This document shows, piece after piece, positions 20,545 to 29,844 of a DNA stretch of 30,327 bases. A model generated the notes under the pieces. That model did no database searches, was not told the DNA's origin, and saw nothing but the letters and a program-made list of their open reading frames with translations. Origin of the DNA: Rhizophagus sp. LPA8_4_AMF. Lineage: Eukaryota > Glomeromycota > Glomeromycetes > Glomerales > Glomeraceae. Positions within the stretch are counted from its first letter, which is position 1. Every line of letters begins with the position of its first letter. Made by a program: the position numbers and the translations under genes. The DNA is taken from positions 1-30,327 of the forward strand of contig JADRCO010000581.1 of assembly GCA_021464525.1 (NCBI GenBank). The letters run 5' to 3'.

Positions 20545-22280
20545 ATTTATGTTTTTAATATTAAATAAATGAAATAATTATAGTTACGTAGTACGAATCA
20601 CAATACAAAATGTATTCAAACATTAGGCAGGTAAACATCGGATACTACCGTATCACAGATGTATTATTTGTTTTGTTGTTTGTGACTTAAATCATAACTT
20701 AGCAATATGGTTGTTACTTCTCTCTGTAATTAACAAAAATTAAATTTGGTAAGTTGTTTTATCCATTATTGACCAATAGTGATAGTATTTGTCGCGAATC
20801 TTAAATTTACGATTTTTAGAAGATTGTTGTTAAAAAAGTCTAAACACAAATAAAAGCGAATTAAAGTTTTAAAGCAATATACTGTACTGTATAATAAACA
20901 ACCGAATCTTCGCGTAAGCATGTATTTGAAATTCAAATATTCAAGTAAACCTTTGCGACTTTGTGAGTTTCTATATTTGCTCAAACCAGCAGTATTGCTT
21001 TTTATAACTTTCTCGTTCAAAAAAAATTTTTGAAACAAGGTGATTTTTCTTGTCGATGAACTAACATGCTTGTAATACTGTATATAAGTTCCATCTTTTA
21101 ATTTATAAATAAGAATTAAATTATATTATGAAATTAACTAGCTTTTAATACTTAAAGTTGCTATTTTTTCTTATAATAATAGTATAATGATAACGATAAT
21201 GAATACTATGTAAAAAATACATGATATTACGGAAAAAAGTTGCAATCTATATCAAGTAATATTATAATGAGGTTGCTTCTGCATAGTTTTAATTGTAATT
21301 AGTCGCGATAGTAACACTGTTGATCTATTATGCAGGAATGAATCTCAAAAAACAAATAACATAATGGATAGATAGCCACTAGGCTAAATACTATATCAGA
21401 GCCAAAGTCGAAAAATTAAAATTAAGGTTGAAGCTCGAAACTTAGTACGTAGTTGAGTTTTTTGTGCATTCTATTATTTATACTCCTCGTAGTCAAAGTT
21501 ATCTAAAGAATAAGGGTAATAATTCTTTAAGCGATTTAACAGTGTTACACAAGACGTTAGACAGATAAGTATTTGTACATCGCAATTAATTTAAATAAAT
21601 TTATCAGCCTAGCAACGTTGCACAATTATGTTTCAATTTTGGTATGTAATAATAAATCTGAAACATGAACGATTCTTATAAGAGTTCTAATGCTCACAAA
21701 TGTACAGTTCATATTATTAGAAACCGCTTTTAAATAAGATGGTTGGAATAGTTTGATAATTTTTTTTGATAGTCCATTGACTAACTGAAATCCATATGAA
21801 AAAAAATGATCAACTCTTATAGTAGTATCCCTCCTCTTTTTTCTGAAAAAAATCACCAATTTCTTTTAATTTTACTATTAGACATTCTAATTTTACCCGG
21901 GCGACACATGTAAATGGTTTTTTGAATATATTACAAGTTTTTAAAACCCTTAAACACCCCGGTACAGCGTTAACCGACCCCTAAAATTTCAGACATATTT
22001 TTAATTCCATTATTTATCCATGATTTTATGCAGCATTCCGTAAATATTCGGTGTATCTTAACTGGTTAAGCAAACAATCCGCAATTTTCCATAATGTTAT
22101 TTATAATATGAATAAAATGGAAATATATATATATATATAGTTTAAACGGACCAATAAATTTGCTAAGAATTGTTAATTGAGTTGTTAATTAATACTATTG
22201 TATTTGTTCCGTTTTTAGCAATAATTTAATAGTGTTTATAACATGTAATTATATAGTAATAACAAGTTAACGTTAATACA
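20545..22280. other. Upstream region of the kelch gene and gene-free stretch
   Basis: No coding region I can support. Two short minus-strand frames (20766-21038 and 21626-21859) have no recognisable motif. A slightly less AT-rich patch lies at 21893-21985. Confidence 0.4.
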
Positions 22281-22282
22281 CT

Positions 22283-22314
22283 CCGTTCGTTCGTTCGTCT
22301 GTCCGTTCGTTCGT
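22283..22314. repeat. (TTCG/GTTC)n microsatellite
   Basis: About eight GTTC/GTCT/GTCC units, a CpG-containing tetranucleotide repeat in otherwise CpG-poor DNA. Confidence 0.8.
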
Positions 22315-22626
22315 ATGAAACGAAACAAAACAGTAAAACCGCCACCCATCTGAGCAAAGGGTGTTATATATTTTTCTATTTTGCAAAAAAATGTGGGAGT
22401 AATAAATAATAAAACTGACTTTACTATTGTTTTAATTATGATCTGTTTACTGATTTTTCGAAATGGATCTTACTATTTTAGTGTAATGATGGGCTAAAAA
22501 AATCCAATAAGTTCCGATTATGTGTAAGCATCACCATTTGGAAGTTAAAAGTATTATATATAAATATGTCTGACTTTTTTTTCTTTTTCCCACATTTCTT
22601 TTAAAAACTCTTTCATATTTTTAAAA

Positions 22627-22833
22627 ATGTTACCTTTCTTAAAAAAAATATATATGGTAAAGAAAAAATTTTCATTTTTTTGTAAGTTTAACTGCAAAAT
22701 TAATAAATTTTATATCTTAGAAAAGTATAATATTAGATTTTTCATCATAATTATTGGTGCTATTATTACAGTCATATCTGGAATATATAGTGTTTACAAG
22801 GCTGTAAATTATGTTGTTCACATTTCAATTTAA
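22627..22833 (+). CDS. Possible small membrane protein (weak)
   Basis: 68 codons from ATG to TAA: a Lys/Phe-rich start, then IRFFIIIIGAIITVISGIYSVY, which could be one membrane helix. In DNA this AT-rich, a frame of this length with a hydrophobic run arises easily by chance, and I see no paralogue, intron or promoter signal. Listed only because the helix and flanking charges are orderly. Confidence 0.15.
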   Translation: MLPFLKKIYMVKKKFSFFCKFNCKINKFYILEKYNIRFFIIIIGAIITVISGIYSVYKAVNYVVHISI

Positions 22834-23239
22834 ATCAATCACATTGAGAGATATTCAAATATGTTGATACTACTGATAGTTATAAAATATAGAAGCAATA
22901 TATATAACTAGGTATTAAAGCGTTATAATCACATGATCATCAATAATACATAGTGTACAAAAGTGATACATCATCAAAGCAGGGATAATTTGTGGTGACG
23001 TCAGCAGATGGAAGGAAGGAAAATTACATGAGTTACTGTAATTCAAAATCATGTTCTCTGCAATAGAAAGTCCTTTGCTATGCTCCGGATAACTATATAA
23101 TTGGTTGATTTCATTTATGCATATTAGTAAATTGGATGATTTTTGAATGTAAAATATTTTTAGCAAATCGATAATGTTGATGTAAAATTTGACACTGAAT
23201 CAACAATTTAATTTTATGAATCAAAAATTTGACATAATG

Positions 23240-23880
23240 AGTGGGGAAGTTGTTTCAAAAAAGCAGTTAATCTCACCAAAGTATATAGGCAAAAGGACCT
23301 TGAATTAATAGACATGCTTAACAAGTCAAAACATTGGTGAAGGATTTAGAATTGTTGATGAAAGATTTGGAATTATTGATGAAAAATAAAATATTTTGTT
23401 TAAAATCAACGAATTTCTATTTTAATGGAGAAGATCATTAACTGTTAATATCGATGAAAAAGTTGAAAAGAAAATTTAAGATGGTGAGTGATATTTTCTA
23501 TATTGTCATTCAGGATATGATATAGGTAATCTAATTTGGTAGTACACTCTTAGTTTTATTACATTAAACCTGTATAAATACATTTATTTTGATGTAAGTA
23601 ATCGCTTTATTCTTCTTTTTGCAAAGAAAATTCCCAATATTTCATTAATTTTAATTTTATAAAAGATAATAATCAAAACGTCACCTCTGGCAATTCATCG
23701 GTTACTTGTTATACTTGTGGGCAACCTGGACATATTAGTAGATGATGTCCAAATAGAAGAGTTAGTAATACTTCAAATAACCAGACAACTGCTGTTGATA
23801 ACAAGACGCTACAAATGATATCGATCATCAAAAGTTTCAGTTGAAAAATCTTAGTAAAAATGAAGAGTAATAGTATAAAT
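23240..23880 (+). pseudogene. Fossil with a CCHC zinc knuckle, possibly gag-like
   Basis: A broken coding relic on the plus strand. The clearest part is a CCHC knuckle at 23707-23748 (CYTCGQPGHI followed by the last Cys), preceded by a Ser/Thr/Asn-rich linker; such knuckles bind single-stranded nucleic acid. Short coding-like runs lie at 23255-23340. The knuckle could come from an LTR-type Gag protein or from a cellular nucleic-acid-binding protein. No RT, protease, integrase or terminal repeat is visible nearby, so the family stays open. It is broken in several places and looks old. Confidence 0.35.
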
Positions 23881-24444
23881 CAGGTATAAATCAGGGTAGT
23901 CAATACTATAGTGAGTTTCAGAAAATTCTATCAGTAGAACAAGTATAGATGTTTGACTTCTATTTGAAGCACTTTTATATAAAATTTATCGTATGGTGCT
24001 AAGATTCTTTATCTTTAATCATAATTTGATTAATATTCTTATCTAATGCTATATCGCACGCAATTTTACTTTATGTAAGATCACATTTTTTTAAAATAGA
24101 TAATTTGTATTATATTAATGTTATTACATAGGGGTTTCTCCATTTACATAAAACCAAATGATCAAAACTTTATTTTCAAATTCCGTTATCGTAAATTTGT
24201 TTTTTTTAATTAATTAATCACTATCACATTTTGAAATTGAGTGTACAAACATTCCAATTTAAATTTCTGTTTAATAATTATTGGGACAATTGTTATAATA
24301 TTGTGATTTAGAAGCACGAAAATGGATATCAGCTGTATATGAACTTGTTATCTTGTAATTTTTTTAAACATTCAAACTTTCGTTCAAACTTTCGAATCAT
24401 TTTTAAAATACTAATAAATACTTGTTATGCACGTTTAAATTTTA

Positions 24445-25865
24445 ATTTTATTGACCATTTTTGTTTATTTATACAAAAAAAGGATAGGAAAATAAAATAA
24501 AGTAAAAAATATTATAAAGAAAGAGTGGTAATGACAGCTTAATTACATTTATGTAAATAAATGATTTAACAACTTAAAATTGAGTATTTAGCTTTATTAT
24601 ATAAAAAATAAAAATGAATTATCATTTCATAATAGTATTTTTATAGTTGAACTTAAAAAAGAAGTAAAAATAATTTGTTCAATTTGCCCAAAAAATATAT
24701 AACTAGAATCTTTTGGCCTTTAGGAAGAATTCTGACATCCCGTATTCCTCATATATTGCATATCGTAAGAAAGAGTTCTGGTTACTGAAATTGAAGCTGT
24801 ATTGTGAATGCCATTACTTGAATATACTTGGAAAGTATTGAAAGATTATTAAATTACTTGATTGTTGCTAAATCTGTTGTTGAATTAGAGAATGTATATT
24901 ATTATAGAGCGGAAACTGATGATTAGGAATATGGGATAAATTAATGCTATTATTCAGGAGTCACGCATTTTCTAATAGGTATAATCAGTATATTGATATG
25001 TGATATGATAGATACGTATATCATTAGGTAAAGAAAAGTAAAATTCATATGTAATGTTTTGAGGCGTAGAAGTTGAAGTATTAATTGTATTAATTAGATT
25101 CAAATTAGATATCCCTACATTGTTAATTAAGTCATGATGAAATTATTGAATACTATCGTTGCTATTATCAAGAATTTGTAAAGATACAAAGCTATTCCAG
25201 TTTGATCTATTGGTAAACTTGAATAATCCTGTGTAGTTTAATTATCTGAATTCATATTTTTCAAAATCACAAATTAATAAAAAGACTAATAGATTTAATC
25301 AAAAGTATTTACTATCATATTATTTAGAAAAAATTGCTATTGTTATTTAGCAATATTAATATTGTTGCAATTTTTGAGTTGTAAAATTTGCCAATTTTTG
25401 TAAATTTTCTAACGTGAAATTTGATAAATCATACCCTAATTCATAAGGAATATTATTCAAAGTGAATTTTGCATTTAAAGAATATAAAAAATTTTTGATC
25501 TTTTTTTCTTTCAGAAAATTTTATTCATATCTGATAAGTTGGCAAAATTGAAGTTTGTTTTTTAAAAAAAAAAATTTTTTTCTGCCGCAAATAATGATTT
25601 TAAACGAGGTATTCTAATAATTTTCACTAATATTTGATTGTCTGATGACTTCTGTAGAACACATGCAGGACATGAGATTTTTACAAAATTATGAGTACAA
25701 AATGTTGACCTACAAACAAACAACTCTTTTTGAAATTTTTCAAAATTTTGCAATTTATATTGTAATTCCGCAGTAAAAAATTAAAGAAAAATTTCACATT
25801 TTTGACACGCAAAATGACTTCAAAAAAAAATATAGGGGTTACATAAAAACAAGAGTATTTTGGCT
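24445..25865 (-). repeat. Duplication unit 4 of the Asn/Gln-rich gene family
   Basis: About 1.4 kb. The right part matches unit 2 to the TATAGGGGTTACATAAAAA block at 25831-25850; the left part shares the 3' flank block TTTATACAAAAAA...GGAAAATAAAAT with units 1 and 5. It thus joins the two subgroups and shows the family unit includes both flanks. Confidence 0.65.
24720..25255 (-). pseudogene. Asn/Gln-rich family, copy 4 (decayed)
   Basis: Starts with ATG (25253-25255) and a MNSDN-like opening, then blocks equivalent to LPIDQTG, NNVGISNLNLINTIN, TYEFYFSLPNDIRIYHITYQ, a partly deleted Gln-rich region, and SNNGIHNTASISVTRTLS near the end at TAA (24720-24722). Several stops and small deletions break it, including loss of most of the Gln-rich stretch. 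Closest to copy 2. Confidence 0.75.
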
Positions 25866-26251
25866 TTCAAAAAACTTCAAAATAATTAATGAAGATGGGG
25901 ACATTTTGTGACTTTTACGTGTCTTTTCTTTACCTCACAAAATACTATGTCCTTTTTTCTAAATACAATAGCCAACGTACTGGAAGAAATTATTGTCAAA
26001 ATAGTGTATATAGCAGATATGTTTCTGTATCAGACACTAAGTTGAGATATCCTTTCAGTAGTCGAGTTACATGTAAGACCAAATTGGACTATTTGAGAAA
26101 CTAATTACCTGCATTTGTACCCTTTATTCCTGATAATCACTACTTTGTAAAGTAAATTGTAAACAATTGGGAGATTCACAACCCACAATGTATTTGGTAA
26201 TCACAGACTGTAGTGGCCTTTAAATGAGATTATTTGTATGGAAGGTAATAT

Positions 26252-27290
26252 TTCAGGCGAAACTGCTTTTTGATTGGTGAAATTTTAAAACCAAAACCTA
26301 GAAAAGGTGAAACTATTCCAAAACAAGCAAAACCTGGTGAAATTTGCCTAAACTTCTGAAATTGGTAAAACTGGGTAAAATTTCCATAACTTGGCGAAAC
26401 TTCAAGTACTGTATATTAAAATTTAACATAATTTCTAAATTTATAGGTAAAAAAAATAAAAATAAAACAAATATTTTATTATTAAATGCTTTATCTTTGA
26501 ATTTAAATTGGAAAACTATTGACATTTTCATATGGGCTGATTTGACGCATTATACCAATAGTAACCAATTTCCATTTACTATGAAATCATCACATGCAAT
26601 GCGTCAAATCCACCCAGCCATATGTATGTTATTTTTATTTATGATAATTATTTGTTTTGTTTTTAGAGGTAGAACCAAACTATGTACATTTATTATTGTT
26701 CCAAGACTCAGAACGGTTAAGTCATGTGATCTGTGATTTTTATATGTTTGAGCAGAAAAAATAGAATTTTTGAATTTACATACTATTTTATGTTGAAAAC
26801 AATAAAAATAAAATGTAATCACGTTATGTTTCTTTTACATCTTGTTTAATTATTTTATTTATTATTTTTTTTAGCGGCAGAGCTAACAAAGATACAAATA
26901 CTTTATATGAAAAAAAGTATCTAAACTATATTCTATGATTTCTATCTAAAACCATCACAAAAGGTGGAGAGTCACCATTCAAAAGAAAGGACTGCATGTC
27001 TCTAACCTAACTAACTATTTGTAACCAAAAGACAAGACATTTTTTGGCCAAGGACTAACATGTTTTAGCTTTTTACACTTTGATACGAAAAGTTATCTTT
27101 CAAATTACAGCCAATTAAAGTTTAACACATGACTTTTTTAATTTTGCCAGATTTTGGACATTTTGCCAGATTTTGGAAGTTTTGTCAGGTTTTGGAAGTT
27201 TCACCAGTTTCAGAATTTGATACTTTGGCGAAACTGGTTTCGCCAAGTTTCAGAAGTTTCGCCAGAAAGTGAGTTTCAGTTTCGCCTAAA
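26252..27290. mobile_element. Foldback-like element with inverted arrays of short repeats
   Basis: The left arm (26252-26400) carries irregular GGCGAAAC/GGTGAAAC units; the right arm (27130-27290) carries the inverse in a tidy 18-20 bp array (TTTTGCCAGATTTTGGAAG to TTTCGCCAAGTTTCAGAAG). The outer ends match in inverted orientation: TTCAGGCGAAACTG at the left (26252-26265) and its near reverse complement CAGTTTCGCCTAAA at the right (27277-27290), 13 of 14. Long inverted ends built from short tandem repeats are typical of foldback elements. The middle (26400-27130) has no coding region I trust. No clear target duplication was found. Confidence 0.55.
26529..26624. repeat. Imperfect palindrome with a perfect 12-bp core
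   Basis: GATTTGACGCAT (26539-26550) and ATGCGTCAAATC (26599-26610) are perfect inverse copies; pairing extends outwards through GCTG/CAGC and CATATGG/CCATATG to 26529 and 26624 with a 4-nt bulge. It lies inside the foldback-like element and could be a nested small element. Confidence 0.65.
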
Positions 27291-27314
27291 ACACTAATGG
27301 AAATATTTCGTAAC

Positions 27315-27862
27315 ATGGATAATAAGACTGCTACATATGGATTATTAAAAGGTGCTCAATATTTATAACTTCACATGGATGATAGTACCAATGTGTGTAT
27401 TGCACCTTATACTAGGATCATCATGCTGTATGACATTCTCTCACTCAAGAAACCTTTGATGAAAAAAAAAACATGTATATGTATATAAAATTTACTATTT
27501 CTGAAACTACTCTTTCAGTTTATTTAAATGTACCTGTTCCTGTTAATCATGATTTTATTTTTTATTAATTCTGTATTAATTAGTTATTATTGGTTCCAAG
27601 TCATTTAGAATTGAAGTGCGTAAAGAGTGCAAAAAATTCCAATCATTGCTAGTGGATGTTGATGGTCATTTTTTAAACCTTTAACCTGCCAGGATAAACA
27701 GTGTTCTTTGACAACTTCAAGAAATTAGTCAGTCAGGATTTAGCTAGTTCTAACCTTATTTACGAGGAAAGAAGAAAGATGGGAAATGATACCAAAAAGC
27801 TGGAGAAAGAGTACAAAAAGAGGAAGAAGGATATTAAGGGAGTGATGGAAAAAAAAGAGTAA
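27315..27862 (+). pseudogene. Decayed unidentified gene (copy B side)
   Basis: Successive coding-like pieces in shifting frames: MDNKTATYGLLKGAQYL, LHMDDSTNVCIAPYTRIIM, TLSVYLNVPVPVNHDFIFY, RIEVRKECKKFQSLLVDVDG, and FDNFKKLVSQDLASSNLIYE followed by the Lys-rich KKLEKEYKKRKKDIKGVMEK, ending at TAA (27860-27862). The last piece runs 52 codons without a stop. Some gaps could be introns, others are decay. I do not recognise the protein. The 3' half has an inverted relative at 14520-15180. Confidence 0.4.
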
Positions 27863-28025
27863 GAAAGAAAATCACTAATATCCATTGTCAGTAACGAAAG
27901 GTTATGTAGTATTTGGAAGTATTTGCTAAATTGATTAGTTTGTTGTAGATGTTAGTTAATACTAATAAGGAGTGGAGCATCAGGACTTGACGAGAATTTT
28001 GTAAGTAGTTGAAATAATTTTTTTA
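27590..28025 (+). repeat. Inverted copy B (pairs with 14520-15180)
   Basis: Shares the coding end and about 160 nt of downstream sequence with copy A in opposite orientation; 12.5 kb separates them. The shared downstream block (TGTTAGTTAATACTAATAAGG, GAGCATCAGGA, GTAAGTAGTTGA) shows that DNA beyond the stop was copied too. Confidence 0.65.
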
Positions 28026-28269
28026 AACACATATATGTATTATTTTGGAAACTACGTTAATATTTTGAAACAAAAAGAGAGAAAAAAGCTTTCATCTCTT
28101 ATAACGATCATAAATTATTTTCTCTTGTATTTAAGGAAGATTAGTTAAATATAATTGTATCTACTGAATTTTATCTTTACAAATTAGTAAAACAAATAAA
28201 ATACAATTAATTATATTCTTGAAAATTTTACACCATTTTTAAACACATTTGTACGTGTATATAAATTTT

Positions 28270-28780
28270 ATTAATAACATTTTAATGAACTTCATTCTAA
28301 TTATACAAAAAAATTAAGAATTCATTTTTTTATAGTAAATGCGACATATAATTCCATATACAGTATAAAATTTATATACTATGTTATTGATATGTCAAAT
28401 TGATAAATAAGATGAAAAGAAGAAGATTACGAAGCAAAAATAAATAGAGAATAAAATAAATAAAATATATCAATAAAGAAAAAAAAAATACTAATCTAAT
28501 ACAAAACCAATATCACTAAATAAAATAAGAATAAAATTAATGATATAATAAAAATAATAAATATATAAAAATAATAAAATGAAATTAGTTAAATAAACCT
28601 TGAATGGAAAGTCATTTTTTATAGAGGAAAATATGGCAAAGGTTATTTAATTTCGCTAAACAAATTAACAAATAAAATGAATTATCATTTCATAATCTTA
28701 ACTTTTATTATCAAATTTTAAAAGTAAACGAAAATAAATTAATTAACTTCACCAAAACAATTAAACATAATAATGAGTCT
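28270..28780 (-). repeat. 3' flank of duplication unit 5 with low-complexity insertion
   Basis: The ends (28270-28320 and 28590-28700) match the 3' flank of unit 1, for example TTATACAAAAAA and GGCAAAGGTTATTTAATTT. The middle, about 28420-28590, is A/T simple sequence of AAATAAAATAAG type. Confidence 0.5.
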
Positions 28781-28789
28781 CTTTAGTAC

Positions 28790-29223
28790 TTAGAGAGAAT
28801 TCTGGAATCCCATAACTCTCATATCTTGCATATCATAAGAAACAGTTCCGTTTGCTACTGGATTATAGGTGTCACTATTTGAGTATACTTGTGAAGTAGG
28901 ATGAGTAGTGTCGAAGGATTGTTATTGAATACTATTTTGTTGATAAACAATAGGATGTTGGACTTGTTGCTGAATCTGTTGTCGAATTAGAAATTGTACA
29001 TTATAATGATGTGACAACTGGTAATCAGGATATGAGATAGATTAATTCCATTATTCAAAGGTTGAACATTTTCTGATGAATTTAATTCAGAATAAGTAAT
29101 ACAATAGATAAAAGCATCATTATTATGAGGCACAAGAGTCATAGAATTAATACTATTAATGTGCAAGATGTTTAAATTTGTACCAGATACTCCAATATTG
29201 TTAATTAAAGTATGTTGTTCCAT
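28790..29223 (-). pseudogene. Asn/Gln-rich family, copy 5 (5'-truncated, decayed, abuts zinc-finger gene)
   Basis: Family similarity begins at MEQHTLINNIGVSGTNLN, about 35-40 codons inside the other copies, and continues through HINSINSMTLVPHNN, ENVQPLNNGINLSHI, a Gln-rich block and a QNSL-like end at TAA (28790-28792). The first 78 codons are open; later indels and stops break it. Upstream of 29223 the same frame stays open into the 3' part of the zinc-finger gene (reading PPVSYPITINPTSRGPPFY), so this copy looks joined to that gene rather than starting anew. Confidence 0.7.
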
Positions 29224-29225
29224 CG

Positions 29226-29840
29226 TACTAATGTAAAATGGGGGTCCCCTAGAAGTAGGATTGATAGTAATGGGATATGAAACTGGGGGTCTTTCTGCTT
29301 TGGTATCCGTTAAACTGCCACTGAAACAAGATATAACAGGAGGTTTCTCATTTTTTTACGATTATGTTTTGATTGACAAGAATGTACATGTCTTGATAAA
29401 TGTCCATGTTGAGTGAAACTCTTTGTACATCCATTAATTGGACAATTAAAAGGTTTTTGCCATGTAGATTCTGTAAACCTGTATGTTGTGATCGTACGAG
29501 ATGATGGAGATGATGAATTATTTCCTTCATTTTGAACTTGATCATGGATGTAAAGATTTGTCAAATTTTTAAATGAAACTACAATCATCTTTTTATTTCT
29601 CTTTTTAAATGCGCTACCATGAGTGTGTTTATGTCTTGTCAATTCATCAGATCGAGAGAATCTTTTGGAGCATCCATTCCAAGTACATTTATGGGATTTT
29701 TCTCCAGTGTGAGTTCAGAAATGTCAGTTTAAATGTTCCAGTCTGTTGAATTCATGAGTACAAACTTGACATTTATGAGTTTTAAGAATTCAGAATTTTG
29801 TTCTTGGTGACCCATTATTTTGATCACCCACTTTCGACAT
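29226..29840 (-). pseudogene. CreA/Mig1-like C2H2 zinc-finger transcription factor, decayed
   Basis: The ATG at 29838-29840 opens MSKVGDQNNGSPRTKF. Three fingers follow: CQVC-x12-H-x3-H with the phrase FNRLEH, then THTGEK, then [20 protein letters not shown], and after a 50-residue linker [20 protein letters not shown] with a final Cys (C2HC). FxRLEH plus [10 protein letters not shown] is the signature of fungal CreA/Mig1 glucose-repression factors, which bind GC-rich promoter sites in the nucleus. Three in-frame TGAs (29790-29792, 29724-29726, 29715-29717) interrupt it; two fall on the Arg positions of the linker between fingers 1 and 2 (HxxR-H-x-R-THTGEK), so CGA-to-TGA is the likely cause. 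After the third finger a frame change near 29345-29360 leads into a Pro-rich tail that runs into family copy 5. Confidence 0.75.
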
Positions 29841-29844
29841 GATT

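Noticed and set aside
20766-21038. Minus-strand frame of 90 codons
   Set aside because: No motif, homologous copy or splice context; plausible by chance.
21626-21859. Minus-strand frame of 77 codons
   Set aside because: The texture is slightly protein-like but there is no known motif or paralogue in the window.
22281-22320. GTTCGTTCG run as a protein-binding array
   Set aside because: It is a simple tetranucleotide microsatellite.
22994-23001. TGACGTCA as a CRE-type regulatory site
   Set aside because: A single palindromic 8-mer with no gene downstream is not enough evidence.
22915-23166. Minus-strand frame of 83 codons
   Set aside because: No recognised motif and no supporting signal.
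25562-26104. Short frames on both strands
   Set aside because: They lie in the flank of duplication unit 4 or just past it, with no conservation of frame against unit 2.
26344-26736. Plus-strand frame of 130 codons
   Set aside because: It runs through the repeat arm and AT-rich middle of the foldback-like element, and the palindrome cuts across it. Length is its only support.
5432-29223. Reading the five-copy array as a regulated gene cluster
   Set aside because: Four of five copies are broken and flanks are copied with the genes, so it is a duplication field rather than a working cluster.
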